From: MGBC114844 sp910585855
GTDB lineage: Bacteria; Bacillota; Clostridia; Lachnospirales; Lachnospiraceae
Assembly (NCBI GenBank): GCA_965646165.1
Contig: CBFFYP010000071.1
Location: 1 to 24,514 of the forward strand
DNA length: 24,514 nt
Reading direction: 5' to 3'
This document shows, piece by piece, positions 1-8,455 of the stretch (position 1 is its first letter; the number at the start of each line of letters is the position of its first letter). The notes under the pieces were generated by a model. The model made no database searches. It saw nothing but the letters and a program-made list of their open reading frames with translations, and had not been told where the DNA came from. Made by a program: the position numbers and the translations under genes.

Positions 1-106
1 ATCTTAGGTTTTCGAGCAGAAGTCCAAGAACTTCTAACTTTTTTCCAAAGTCACTGCAGGCTGCCCACCGTTTTCAAATCTGGCTGTTTCTTGAGCCCGG
101 AACAAA
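1..106 (-). repeat. Large structured repeat, copy R1 (partial, cut by window edge)
   Basis: This is the 5' half, in the canonical orientation, of the same element as R2 (1070-1410), R3 (12591-12960) and R4 (13040-13380). It is nearly identical to positions 12857-12960 of R3, sharing ATCTTAGGTTTTCGAGC, the AGAAGTCCAAGAACTTCTAAC inner-stem arm and the GCAGGCTGCCCACCG outer-stem arm. The remainder lies left of the window, so its fold cannot be completed here. It sits just downstream of the HAD gene. No coding potential is apparent. Confidence 0.8.
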
Positions 107-115
107 AAAAATAAA

Positions 116-856
116 CTACCCCGTTTTTCCTAATAAAATTTCTCCTATTTTTTCCATATCCATTTCATTTAACACATAATCTGCTTCCAAAACATCCTCC
201 TCTGGTGAAAGATTAGAATGAACATACAATGTATGAAGTCCAGCTCTCTTCGCTCCCACTATATCACAAATCCCGTCATTTCCAATCATAATTGCTGTAT
301 CCTTTGAAATCCTATATTTTTTTATTAATTTTTCAAAAAACCGAATATCCGGCTTTTTATAATCAAAATCAGAAGAAATCAAAATTCCTTTAAAATACGA
401 ATCAATCCCCAAAGCTTTCATTTCATACTCTGCAAAAATCCTCTGTGCATTTGACAAAAGATAGAGCTGTTTTCCCGCCTTTACTAGCTGTTCTAGTAAT
501 TCCTTTGCACCCTTATAAAGTCCAATCCTATCCGTTGACAAAACCCGAAAAAACTGTCCTGTATAAATTGCTGCCATTTTATCTGCCTGTACCTGCTTAT
601 AACGAAAAATCTTTAAAAACACCTGTTCTATCTGAATCTCAGGGTAAGACTCATGCCCATCCTTACGCAGCAAAACTTTTCCCCTTTGCATATTCTCCAC
701 CATTTCATAATAAACCTTTCTCAACTCTTCTGCACAATAAAAAGCACCATAATACCCCAAAAATAAAGCCAACTTCTCCCAAATCTCTATTCTATCCTCT
801 TCTGTATGAATATCAATTAATGTCCCATATAAATCAAAAATACAAGTATCATACAT
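116..856 (-). CDS. HAD-superfamily hydrolase (phosphatase-like)
   Basis: A 246-residue cytosolic protein with all HAD core motifs. Motif I is FDLYGTL at residues 7-13, with nucleophile Asp8; the usual second Asp is Tyr, as in the DxYGT subgroup that includes haloacid dehalogenases. Motif II is LLSNAQ near 133, motif III the Lys of KKPD near 168, and motif IV the acidic GNDGICD loop near 193. A helical cap lies between motifs I and II. Family members hydrolyse small phosphorylated metabolites, but the substrate cannot be read from sequence. The ATG is preceded by GAGGTGA at good spacing. It is transcribed alone, away from the AraC gene, and flanked by inverted repeat copies R1 and R2. Membership in the superfamily is secure; the specific function is not. 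Confidence 0.88.
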   Translation of the reverse strand: MYDTCIFDLYGTLIDIHTEEDRIEIWEKLALFLGYYGAFYCAEELRKVYYEMVENMQRGKVLLRKDGHESYPEIQIEQVFLKIFRYKQVQADKMAAIYTGQFFRVLSTDRIGLYKGAKELLEQLVKAGKQLYLLSNAQRIFAEYEMKALGIDSYFKGILISSDFDYKKPDIRFFEKLIKKYRISKDTAIMIGNDGICDIVGAKRAGLHTLYVHSNLSPEEDVLEADYVLNEMDMEKIGEILLGKTG

Positions 857-885
857 TTCTATTTCACCTCATCTGTTCTAAAAAA

Positions 886-1041
886 CTCTTAGAGCCTGTT
901 CCATATCTTCTTACACGTACCTTTTTCGCTGTATTTAAGAAACTTTTATCCCGTATTACAGTAAAAAATTACTATTATTTTTAATAAATCTACTATAAAA
1001 TTAGCACATATCAGAATACTAAACAGGTTCTTAAAAAAGTC
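886..1041. repeat. Possible small inverted-repeat element (MITE-like)
   Basis: The left end reads TTAGAGCCTGTTCCATAT, and the reverse complement of the right end reads TTAAGAACCTGTTTAGTAT, giving an imperfect terminal inverted repeat around AGARCCTGTT. The roughly 120 bp between is AT-rich and non-coding. It lies upstream of the HAD gene and next to R2. Similar GAGCCTGTTC ends occur in some insertion sequences, but no transposase is present and no clear target duplication was seen. Confidence 0.3.
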
Positions 1042-1069
1042 TGAATATTGTCCTTTTTTCTTCCGAAGT

Positions 1070-1410
1070 CAAGAAACAGCCAGATGCGGAAACCGTAGGC
1101 ATCCTGCAGTGACTTTGGAAAAAAGTTAGAAGTTCTTGACTTCTGCTCAAAAACCTAAGATTTTTTGCATATCCTGCTTCCATGCAGGGTATGCAAAAAA
1201 AGGGGCGTGTTTAGCCCATATAGTTAGGAAAGAAACTACCTTATGGCAGACGAAACCTTTTGATATGCCAGCCCCGTTTTGGCTGCGATATGGGCGAATT
1301 GCGCCCCGGTCTGTCCGGTTGGATGCACCATAATGCAGAAGTCTTAGAACTTCTTACTTTTTGGAAAGCGGAACAGCAGGATGTCTACAGTTTTTGCATC
1401 TGGCGTCCTC
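1070..1410 (+). repeat. Large structured repeat, copy R2 (complete)
   Basis: A complete copy of the ~330-nt element. The outer stem pairs CCAGATGC (1080-1087) with GCATCTGG (1396-1403) and continues inward to ATCCTGC/GCAGGAT. An inner stem pairs GTTAGAAGTTCTTGACTTCTG near 1135-1154 with the CAGAAGTCTTAGAACTTCT arm near 1335-1355. Side hairpins are TTGCATA/TATGCAA (about 1165-1197) and GGGCG-AATTG-CGCCC (about 1293-1308). The conserved single-stranded-looking motif GGGGCGTGTTTAGCC lies between them. The element begins with AAGAAACAG and ends with GCGTCCTC. It stops about 20 bp before the araC-family promoter. Short ORFs inside it have no protein-like character. Confidence 0.85.
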
Positions 1411-1429
1411 AAAACCAAAAAATTATAAC

Positions 1430-1458
1430 TTGCCTTTTTTCCACACAACTGCTATTAT
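1430..1458 (+). promoter_or_regulatory. Sigma-A-type promoter of the AraC-family gene
   Basis: TTGCCT (1430-1435), a 17-bp spacer, then TATTAT (1453-1458), ending 36 bp before the start codon. The -10 box matches the consensus at five of six bases. It starts just beyond the end of repeat R2, so R2 would not be part of this transcript. Confidence 0.55.
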
Positions 1459-1494
1459 AAAAAAATAAAATCAAAAAAACAGGAGGATACACGA

Positions 1495-2388
1495 ATGACC
1501 ACTTTTTCCCTCTACGAACAAAAACAACATGGAACATCCGAATTTCCCTATATCGTCTATCATTCCATGATCCCAAATTTTATCCATTCCTACCCGCTTC
1601 ACTGGCACAATGAAATCGAACTAATCCTTGTAATAAACGGTCACTTAACCATCACTCTAAATAAAACCCCTCTCCCTGCCTCAAAGGGAGATATTATCCT
1701 TATCCTCCCGGGTATGCTCCATGCAATAGATCGATCCCAAAACCACACTGCAGAATATTACAACATTGTTTTTGATCTAAATCTATTAGGACAAGACACC
1801 CCATCTGATTTCTGCTTCTCCAATTATATCAGCCCTTATCAAAAAGAAATTATTTCCCTTCCCTCAATAATCTCTCCAGACCATACCGTCTATCCTGAAC
1901 TTTTCCAATCCCTGACAAAATTAATTGAACTGCGCTCTTTTATTCACTCAGGAAATGAACTCTATATAAAATCACTGCTTTTTTATATCTTTTGGCTTTT
2001 AAAACCACTGCAATGCCAAACACAGCCGCTCCCTCAAAACCAATATCACAATTTACAAATACAAAAAATGAAAGACTTCCTGTTATTTATCCATACAAAC
2101 TATGCCTCTCCTATTACTTTAAAACAGGCAGCAGATTTCTGTGGCTATAGTATATCCTATTTCTCTAAATTTTTTAAATCTTTTACTGGTATGACATTTA
2201 TTGAATATCTTAATAACTATCGTTTAAAAAAAGCTGGTGAGTTACTATTAACCACCAGCATGAGTATAATAGAAATATCCGAGATAACCGGATTTGAAAA
2301 CCATTCCTACTTTATAAGATTATTTCGAAAGCACTATCAAACCACTCCAAAACAGTACCAAAAGCAAAACAGACAAAATCCAAAATAA
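1495..2388 (+). CDS. AraC/XylS-family transcriptional regulator
   Basis: A 297-residue DNA-binding regulator. The N-terminal half (about 15-100) is a cupin-like sensor with the typical YPLHWHNEIELILV strand pair and the GDIILILPGMLHA motif. The C-terminal 100 residues hold two helix-turn-helix units: ITLKQAADFCGYSISYFS (first) and IEISEITGFENHSYFIRLF (second, with the family signature GFENHSYFIRLFRKH). Such proteins usually sense a sugar and activate carbohydrate genes. ATG follows AGGAGG (1481-1486) at 8 nt. It converges on malQ with only 12 bp between stop codons, so a role in alpha-glucan control is plausible but only by position. No signal peptide. Confidence 0.93.
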   Translation: MTTFSLYEQKQHGTSEFPYIVYHSMIPNFIHSYPLHWHNEIELILVINGHLTITLNKTPLPASKGDIILILPGMLHAIDRSQNHTAEYYNIVFDLNLLGQDTPSDFCFSNYISPYQKEIISLPSIISPDHTVYPELFQSLTKLIELRSFIHSGNELYIKSLLFYIFWLLKPLQCQTQPLPQNQYHNLQIQKMKDFLLFIHTNYASPITLKQAADFCGYSISYFSKFFKSFTGMTFIEYLNNYRLKKAGELLLTTSMSIIEISEITGFENHSYFIRLFRKHYQTTPKQYQKQNRQNPK

Positions 2389-2400
2389 TTTACTGTCTTA

Positions 2401-3905
2401 TTATTTCCGGCAGCGCCCATATAGCTTTGTAATCCGATGGATCTCTTTTAGCAGTTCTTCTCCTATCTCTCCATCCTTCAATCTCCACTTCCAATTTTTT
2501 CCAAGTGTGGAAGGCATATTCATTCTTGCCATATTTCCATATCCCAAATAGTCCTGTATTGGAATAATACAATAATTGGCAACACTGCTCATAGCAAGAT
2601 AAATCACTTCTTTACAGATCTCTTCAATCTCCCCGTCTTCTTTTCGAATATAATCCAACAGCATCTGTCTATCCGCAGCATCCAAGTTCTCATACCAAGA
2701 ATACAACGTTTCATTGTCATGTGTTCCAGTATACACTACACAGTTCTTATTATAATTATAAGGCAGATAATCTCCTGCATTTTCAGAGTCCTTACTGTTA
2801 AAAGCAAATTCCAAAACCCGCATATTCGGATATCCACTCTCCCGAACCAAAGCCCGAACCGAATCTGTCATATATCCAAGATCTTCAGCAATAATTCTCT
2901 TTTCTCCAAGCCGTCTATGTATCGCATAAAACAATTCCATTCCCGGTCCTTTTTTCCAATGACCGTTTTCCGCCGTTAAATCCCCATAAGGAATCGAATA
3001 ATATTCGTCAAATCCTCGAAAATGATCAATTCTGACTACATCATATAACCGAAAACAATGTTCCATCCGCTTTATCCACCAGTCAAACCCCTGATTTCGA
3101 TGAAATTCCCAGCGATATAATGGGTTTCCCCATAACTGTCCCGTTTCTGAAAATGCATCTGGCGGACATCCGGCAACGGCAGTTGGAATATTATTTCCAT
3201 CTAACTGGAATAACTGAGGGCTTGCCCATGTATCCGCACTGTCAAAAGCAACATAGATCGGAATATCCCCAATAATCTCCACTCCCTGCTGATTGGCATA
3301 TTCCTTTAATTTCAGCCACTGCTCTTGAAACTTAAACTGAAGATACTTATAAAACTCTATTTCAAAATAAAGTTCTCTTCGGTAATAGTCCAATGCAAAT
3401 CCCCAGCGAAGCCGAATATCCTCTGCCCATTCAATCCAGCTTTTCCCTCCAAAACGATCCTTTACTGCCATAAACAGAGCATAGTCATCTAACCACCAGC
3501 TAAACTTTTCACAGAACCTGCAAAACTCTGGAATCTCTGTTACATGGCTTCGTTCATATGCCTTTCTCAGCAGTCCAAAACGCTCCTGATAAATCTTTCC
3601 ATAATCTACAAATCCCTCTTCTGTTCCAAAATCCACTGCATCACATTCTTCTTTTTCAAAACCCCTTCCTCAATCAAATCCTCCAAGCTGATAAAATAAG
3701 GATTCCCAGCAAACGTAGAAAATGACTGATACGGAGAATCTCCATAGCTGGTAGGTCCAAGAGGCAAAATCTGCCAGTAACTCTGCCCCGCCTCTTTTAA
3801 CTGATCCACAAACTGATATGCGCTCTTTGAAAAACACCCAATGCCATACTTAGAAGGCAAGCTGCTAATCGGCAGCAAAATCCCGCTTGTTCTTAACTCT
3901 TTCAT
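2401..3905 (-). CDS. malQ: 4-alpha-glucanotransferase MalQ (GH77), split by a -1 frameshift
   Basis: Amylomaltase transfers alpha-1,4-glucan segments between maltodextrins and releases glucose in the cytosol. Two reading frames together give one 501-residue protein, the usual length. Frame one (3905 down to 3606) carries the N-terminal strands, including PISSLPSKYGIG and the YGDSPYQSFSTFAGNPYF region. Frame two continues after Lys85 and holds all catalytic residues: VRIDHFRG (Asp294), IIAEDLG (Glu341) and TGTHDNET (Asp397), close to the Asp293/Glu340/Asp395 of Thermus amylomaltase. The break lies at 3651-3657, where one A seems missing from a run of six. The ATG follows AGGAGGTGG and is 24 bp after the pulA stop, so it is the last gene of the debranching operon. 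It may be an indel pseudogene, an assembly error or recoding. Confidence 0.9.
3651..3670 (-). other. Frameshift site in malQ with slippery sequence and upstream SD-like element
   Basis: Read on the minus strand, codons TTG AAA AAG are followed by a frame that soon ends at TAG (3606-3608). Slipping back one base on AAA AAG restores L-K-K-E-E-C-D and the rest of MalQ. An AGGAAGG (3664-3670) lies 7 nt upstream of AAAAAG; SD-like elements upstream of A AAA AAG stimulate -1 slippage in E. coli dnaX. No clear downstream hairpin was found. A single-base deletion in the A run explains the data equally well. Confidence 0.6.
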
Positions 3906-3929
3906 TATTCCACCTCCTAAAATATACTT

Positions 3930-5963
3930 CTATATTCCTAATTCTTCTTCACATCCTAAAATCGTTACAGTACGAGCCAATAATACTAACTGATTTTTCA
4001 CCAATTCCACACCTTCTAAATTCCAACGGCTCTCTCCATCTGTTAAAATCTTCCACCTTCCCTCCGGCAAAGATATCTGATGCTTATCAGAATCCGGGTT
4101 ATAGTAGACCAAAGCCTTTTTCCATCTTCCGAATGCCTTCTTATCCTCTATTACAAATCCAATCAATGCCCCTCTCATATTTAAAAAAGTGATCTGATCG
4201 GCAGCCTCCCTCTCTGTTCTCTCTAAAACTGGAAGTTCTCGCCTTACTGCAATTAAAAATCGATAATATTCCACAAGTTCCTGATATTCTTCTGCCCGTC
4301 CCCAGTCTAACTGATTTAATTCAGAAGACGAATTATAACTATTTTCGCAGCCGTTCTTTGTTCTTGCAAATTCCTCTCCTGCCTGAAAAAACGGAATTCC
4401 AAGACAAGTAAATACAATTCCAGCGGCCATCTTATTCATCTGCAAAATATCTCGATCACAGTTCTGATAATTTTTCTGTTTTTTTGTGGAAACTATTAAT
4501 TTATCCCAAAGTGTCCAATCATCATGAGCCGAAACATAATTTATAATTTGTGATGGTGCTAACGGTCTTACTTCCCCATTATACTCTGCTCTGCAAAGTC
4601 CGCAAACACTGTTTTTCACTTTTTCCTTTGCTTTTATAATCTCTTGTTTTCCCCCATTTACATATCCTTTATGTTCTGCAATAAAATTGCTTCCCTTTAG
4701 ACTATCCCTTATCAAATCCGAAAAAATTGCAATTTTAGAGTCTAGCTTCCTTATATTTTTTGCAACTGCTGGTATCGCTTCCTGCTCCATCGCTGTATCC
4801 CCTGCTGCCCAAGGCTCTCCATACATCAAAATCCCCTCTCCGCCCGGAAGCTGATTCAGACGCTTCCGAATCCGATTCATAGTTTCTGTATCATGAAGCC
4901 CCATCAAATCAAATCGAAATCCATCAATATGATACTCAAGAGCCCAATAGCAAACCGAATCCTCCATAAACCGACGAAACATTTCCCGTTCGCTTGCCGT
5001 ATCATTGCCACAGGCAGAACCGTTTGCATAACTTCCATCTGAATATATACGATAATAATAGTCTGGCACCGTCCTCTGAAATGCCCCATCTAAACGATAG
5101 GTATGATTAAACACGACATCCATAATCACCCCAATTCCTGCTCGATGCAGTGCCATAACCATCTGTTTCAATTCCAAAATCCGCACATGCCCATCAAACA
5201 CATCCGTGGCATAAGAGCCTTCAGGAACATTATAATTTACCGGATCATACCCCCAGTTAAACTGTTGCTTCCTGCAATCTCTTTCATCCACTGAGCCAAA
5301 ATCAAACATAGGAAGCAAATGCACATAAGTAACTCCCAAATACTTTAAATATGCCAAACAGCTAGGAAATGCCCCTTTTTTGTCTAATGAAGTATTTTCC
5401 TCTGTAAAAGCAAGATATTTCCCCCGCCATTCTTCCCGCACTCCGCTTCGAAGATCATTAGAAAAATCTTTAATATGCAATTCATAAATAACAGGATGCT
5501 GTTCAATTCCCTCCGGGCGTTTATCCGATTCCCAATCTTTTGGATTAGTTCGCCTTAGATCTACTACCATACTTCGAACTCCATTTACTCCACAGGCTCT
5601 TGCATAGGGATCGTTTGTTTCATAAGTTTCTCCATCTACAGTTACCAAATAGGTATAATATTGCCCTTCCCGATCTCCATCCACCCATACAGACCAAGTG
5701 CCGCACTCCTCCTGCATCATAAAAAAGAATTCTGTTTCTTCCACTCCCTCCCTCTGCATCTCCTCTTCGCTTCCAAAAGGATATATTTTTAAGCCAACCT
5801 TTTTTGCTGTAGGAGCCCAAACTTTAAATAATGTTCCTTCCTTTTGCCAGACAGCTCCCAAATCCTGTCCAGCATAACAATATTTCTCCAAAAAATCCTC
5901 GGAATAAAACCATCGTTTCAAAGCGACCCTCTTCTTACAATCAGGCAAACACATTTCAACCAT
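3930..5963 (-). CDS. pulA: Type I pullulanase (GH13_14), intracellular
   Basis: Hydrolyses alpha-1,6 branch points in pullulan and branched maltodextrins. With the start at 5963 it is 677 residues and lacks a signal peptide, so it acts in the cytosol on imported dextrins. A CBM48-like beta domain covers about 30-120 (FKVWAPTAKKV). The GH13 barrel follows, with the type I signature FNWGYDP near 245-251, VIMDVVFNH, GFRFDLMG (nucleophile Asp352), MYGEPW (acid/base Glu383) and SAHDD (Asp481). A short C-terminal beta domain ends the protein. An in-frame TTG at 6002 has no ribosome site, whereas the ATG at 5963 follows AAGGAAGG by 9 nt and overlaps the upstream debranching gene by 8 nt, indicating translational coupling. 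Confidence 0.95.
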   Translation of the reverse strand: MVEMCLPDCKKRVALKRWFYSEDFLEKYCYAGQDLGAVWQKEGTLFKVWAPTAKKVGLKIYPFGSEEEMQREGVEETEFFFMMQEECGTWSVWVDGDREGQYYTYLVTVDGETYETNDPYARACGVNGVRSMVVDLRRTNPKDWESDKRPEGIEQHPVIYELHIKDFSNDLRSGVREEWRGKYLAFTEENTSLDKKGAFPSCLAYLKYLGVTYVHLLPMFDFGSVDERDCRKQQFNWGYDPVNYNVPEGSYATDVFDGHVRILELKQMVMALHRAGIGVIMDVVFNHTYRLDGAFQRTVPDYYYRIYSDGSYANGSACGNDTASEREMFRRFMEDSVCYWALEYHIDGFRFDLMGLHDTETMNRIRKRLNQLPGGEGILMYGEPWAAGDTAMEQEAIPAVAKNIRKLDSKIAIFSDLIRDSLKGSNFIAEHKGYVNGGKQEIIKAKEKVKNSVCGLCRAEYNGEVRPLAPSQIINYVSAHDDWTLWDKLIVSTKKQKNYQNCDRDILQMNKMAAGIVFTCLGIPFFQAGEEFARTKNGCENSYNSSSELNQLDWGRAEEYQELVEYYRFLIAVRRELPVLERTEREAADQITFLNMRGALIGFVIEDKKAFGRWKKALVYYNPDSDKHQISLPEGRWKILTDGESRWNLEGVELVKNQLVLLARTVTILGCEEELGI

Positions 5964-7974
5964 TTTTCCATTCCTTCCTTTCTGCCTTTCCTTCCCTGTC
6001 AAAAACCGATTCCAAACGCTCTAATTCCTCATAAACCCTAAGAATCTCTCCTACACTCCAAGCCTGAGCAAAACAGCCCTGTGTTGTATCCGGGCTATCT
6101 CCGTCATAGATTTCTGCAATCTGCCCGATACATCCTTCTGAAAGACAAGCCTCTATAGCCAAAAGCTGATGCCTTACTATTGAAACTGCCTTACTGCGAT
6201 CCTCTGCCCAGCGAAGTACTGCCCGATAATAAGCCCCTAACGGATATGCCCAAACTGTCCCCTGATGATAAGCCAAATCCCGTTCCTTTTGTGTACCGCC
6301 ATAATAAGCATGATACTCCCGATCCTTTGGACTTAGACTTCGAAGCCCCCAAGGTGTATAAAGATGCCGATATACCGTCTTTATTACGCACTGTGCCTGC
6401 CGCTTTTCTAACATCGTATAGCAAAGCGTCAATGCCCAAATCTGATTACAGCGAATCTGCCAGTCTGCATTCGATTCGGATGTTTTTGATACCACATCCC
6501 GAAGATAACCACGCCTCTCATCCCAAAACAGTTCCAAAAAATGCTCTTTTACTTTAGCAGCCATACCTTCAAATTCCTCCCTACGATCTCTATCCATCTT
6601 ATCTGAAAGCTCTGCCATAATCTTTAAAGCATTATACCAATAAGCATTTACCTCCACTGCTTTCCCATGTCTTGGTGTTGGCAAAATCTCACCAATCCGC
6701 ACATCCATCCACGTTAGCTGATCAAACCCCTCTCCTGCTGTAATCAATCCGTCACTATCCATATAAATCTGAAAATCTGTTCCCTTCCGATACCATTCCA
6801 CAATATCCAAAAGCACACTCCATGCTTCCTCTAGCAACTCCTGATCTGCAGTAGCCAAATAATAAAGATAAAATACTTCAAAAAACAAAAGTGATGCATC
6901 CACTGTATTATAAATCGGTTCTTTTCCATCTTCAGGAAACATATTTGGCATCAATCCCTTTTTACAATAAAAAAGAAATGTTCGAAGAATACTTCTTGCA
7001 CTCTTATACTGCTTCGTAGAAAGCGTACATCCAACCATAGCAATCATAGTATCCCGTCCCCAATCTCCAAAAAAAGGATACCCTGCAATAATTGACTCAC
7101 TTTTTGTGGATTCCCTCCAGGTCAAATACTGATTTGCACTTCGAACCAACCTCTGAGCTACCTCCCCCTTTAACCCTGCCTGCTCTATCAAATCCCTCTG
7201 CCTCTTTCCCTCTCTATCCCTCTCTCTTTGCACCCAATTCCAATCCACCGCCCCCAGTTCTTCCATACTATACACCACATAAAATTCCTTTACCCCAGAA
7301 GAAAAAGGACAAAAAATCTGATGATTCCTTGCCGTACACCCGATAAAATCCCGTCCATCCCTTCTGTCCTTCTCATAATACCACCCTTCCAAAAACTCCG
7401 TATCCTGAACCTTTACCTCCCCATTTGTCCAATAATACAAAGAAATTCCATTTGAACAAATCCGATCTTTCCTTACCTCAAATACCTGATCCTTTGACAA
7501 TCTCTCTCCCTTTGCCACAAACTGCATCCAAGGCGTTAAAATCAAAGTACCGCTTCTTTCACTTCGAACCATATACTGCACAATAACCGTATTTTCCCCC
7601 TGCTTCATCCATACCGTCTGTACAATATCAATATCCTCCCTATGATACTGCCACTCAGGAAAATCTTCCATCACAAAACACTGCAGATACCGAAATCCCT
7701 CCAAATCATACTCTGCCTCTTCCTTTAAATAACGCTGAGATGACAAACCATAAACTTCTCCCTCCACTTCTAAACAAGCATGAATATTCGTAATCATATG
7801 ATACCGCTTAGAAGGCGCATACAAAGCCGCCATAAACAAAGCATGATCATTTCGAACATTCGATCCAATCAAACTCAAAGAAGAAAAACCCCCCAATCCA
7901 TTCGTCAAAAGATACCCTCTCTCTTCTCCCTGCTGTATCCCTCGCCAGCTATCCTTCCCATAAACAAACCGCAT
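5956..7974 (-). CDS. Glycogen debranching enzyme, amylo-alpha-1,6-glucosidase type (GH133)
   Basis: A 672-residue cytosolic enzyme expected to remove alpha-1,6-linked glucosyl stubs from limit dextrins. The N-terminal domain (about 1-270) starts with ERGYLLTNGLGGFSSLS and NVRNDHALFMA, typical of the archaeal/bacterial GDE N-domain. The C-terminal (alpha/alpha)6 barrel includes FGDWGRDTMIA, LMPNMFPEDG, NTVDASLLFFE, LTWMDVRIG, RHGKAVEVNAYWYNAL and AYHQGTVWAYPLGAY, all classic family motifs. The ATG at 7974 follows GGGAGG by 6 nt; a TTG at 8004 lies before that ribosome site and is unlikely. It is the first gene of a GDE-pulA-malQ operon and is separated from malG by 660 bp of structured repeats. 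Confidence 0.93.
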   Translation of the reverse strand: MRFVYGKDSWRGIQQGEERGYLLTNGLGGFSSLSLIGSNVRNDHALFMAALYAPSKRYHMITNIHACLEVEGEVYGLSSQRYLKEEAEYDLEGFRYLQCFVMEDFPEWQYHREDIDIVQTVWMKQGENTVIVQYMVRSERSGTLILTPWMQFVAKGERLSKDQVFEVRKDRICSNGISLYYWTNGEVKVQDTEFLEGWYYEKDRRDGRDFIGCTARNHQIFCPFSSGVKEFYVVYSMEELGAVDWNWVQRERDREGKRQRDLIEQAGLKGEVAQRLVRSANQYLTWRESTKSESIIAGYPFFGDWGRDTMIAMVGCTLSTKQYKSARSILRTFLFYCKKGLMPNMFPEDGKEPIYNTVDASLLFFEVFYLYYLATADQELLEEAWSVLLDIVEWYRKGTDFQIYMDSDGLITAGEGFDQLTWMDVRIGEILPTPRHGKAVEVNAYWYNALKIMAELSDKMDRDRREEFEGMAAKVKEHFLELFWDERRGYLRDVVSKTSESNADWQIRCNQIWALTLCYTMLEKRQAQCVIKTVYRHLYTPWGLRSLSPKDREYHAYYGGTQKERDLAYHQGTVWAYPLGAYYRAVLRWAEDRSKAVSIVRHQLLAIEACLSEGCIGQIAEIYDGDSPDTTQGCFAQAWSVGEILRVYEELERLESVFDREGKAERKEWKNG

Positions 7975-8017
7975 CCATAACCTCCCTATTAATCTAAAAT
8001 ACAAACTTCAGTTTTCC

Positions 8018-8180
8018 CAGAAAGGACGCCGAAAACCGAATGGCGTGCTATTCCGGGTCCGCTTTCGCTTAGCATTTCCTCGTAGCGGACACATAAGGCA
8101 CGAAAATACCGTGCCTAAGTGCCGACGGGAAATGATGACCCTGCATAGCACGCCATTCGGCTTCCGGCTATGTACTCCAG
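8018..8180 (-). repeat. Short structured repeat, copy A
   Basis: Perfect 16-bp outer stem: CCGAATGGCGTGCTAT (8036-8051) pairs with ATAGCACGCCATTCGG (8145-8160). The ~93-nt core between is almost identical, in inverted orientation, to the core of copy B (8456-8619), yet the stem sequences are unrelated. Internal pairings visible on the plus strand include CATTTCC with GGAAATG, CCGCT with AGCGG, and GGCACG with CGTGCC. GGACGC (8024-8029) marks the conserved end. Strand is given so that GCGTCC is at the 3' end. It lies between malG and the debranching gene. Confidence 0.85.
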
Positions 8181-8205
8181 ACCGAAAAAAATAATAAAAT
8201 ATTTT

Positions 8206-8280
8206 CCGCAGTGCTAAATACCGACAGGGAATAATAACTCTTCACAGACCTCCTCTCGGATTTTTGCTGTACATTCCTGT
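8206..8280 (-). repeat. Decayed half copy of the short structured repeat (A2)
   Basis: GTGCTAAATACCGACAGGG at 8211-8229 and the following bases align with GTGCCTAAGTGCCGACGGG in copy A, continuing through GAATAATAACTC, CTCGG and GCTGTACATTCC, which match GAAATGATGACC, TTCGG and GCTATGTACTCC. Only one half is present and the stem is largely lost. It lies in direct orientation beside copy A, consistent with a partial tandem duplication or an older insertion. Confidence 0.5.
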
Positions 8281-8324
8281 CCGTTCGTTCCTTCAGCCCA
8301 AAAACCAAAAAATCATCAAATTTC

Positions 8325-8358
8325 TAATAAACACAAATAAATAATAAGCACAAATAAA
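8325..8358. repeat. Tandem 17-bp duplication
   Basis: TAATAAACACAAATAAA (8325-8341) is followed directly by TAATAAGCACAAATAAA (8342-8358), differing at one base. It overlaps the -10 region of the candidate promoter for the debranching genes. The surrounding 8281-8455 is AT-rich and shows nothing else. Confidence 0.7.
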
Positions 8359-8368
8359 AACTTATCAA
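8341..8368 (-). promoter_or_regulatory. Candidate promoter for the GDE-pulA-malQ operon
   Basis: On the minus strand TTGATA (8368-8363), a 16-bp spacer and TATTAT (8346-8341), each box matching five of six consensus bases. A transcript from here would carry a ~360-nt leader including A2 and copy A. No LacI-type operator is seen nearby. Confidence 0.45.
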
Positions 8369-8455
8369 AACCCTATAACCCACAATACTTATTTTTATTA
8401 ACAGCAGATAAATGTTACGCCACTGCGACTCCCTACACCACACTACTTTTTGGCT

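Noticed and set aside
445..984. 179-codon plus-strand ORF opposite the HAD gene
   Set aside because: It is the antisense shadow of a clear HAD protein and has a Lys/Pro/His-rich, non-protein-like composition.
1070..1410. Riboswitch or leader RNA for the downstream regulator
   Set aside because: Good promoters lie after the 3' end of R2, R3 and R4, so these copies are probably not in the leaders; R1 lies downstream of a gene.
1136..1460. Overlapping short plus-strand ORFs within and after R2
   Set aside because: They lie in the structured repeat, lack ribosome sites, and the frames are not kept in R3 or R4.
5964..6002. Longer pulA start at TTG 6002
   Set aside because: No ribosome site there; the ATG at 5963 has AAGGAAGG at proper spacing.
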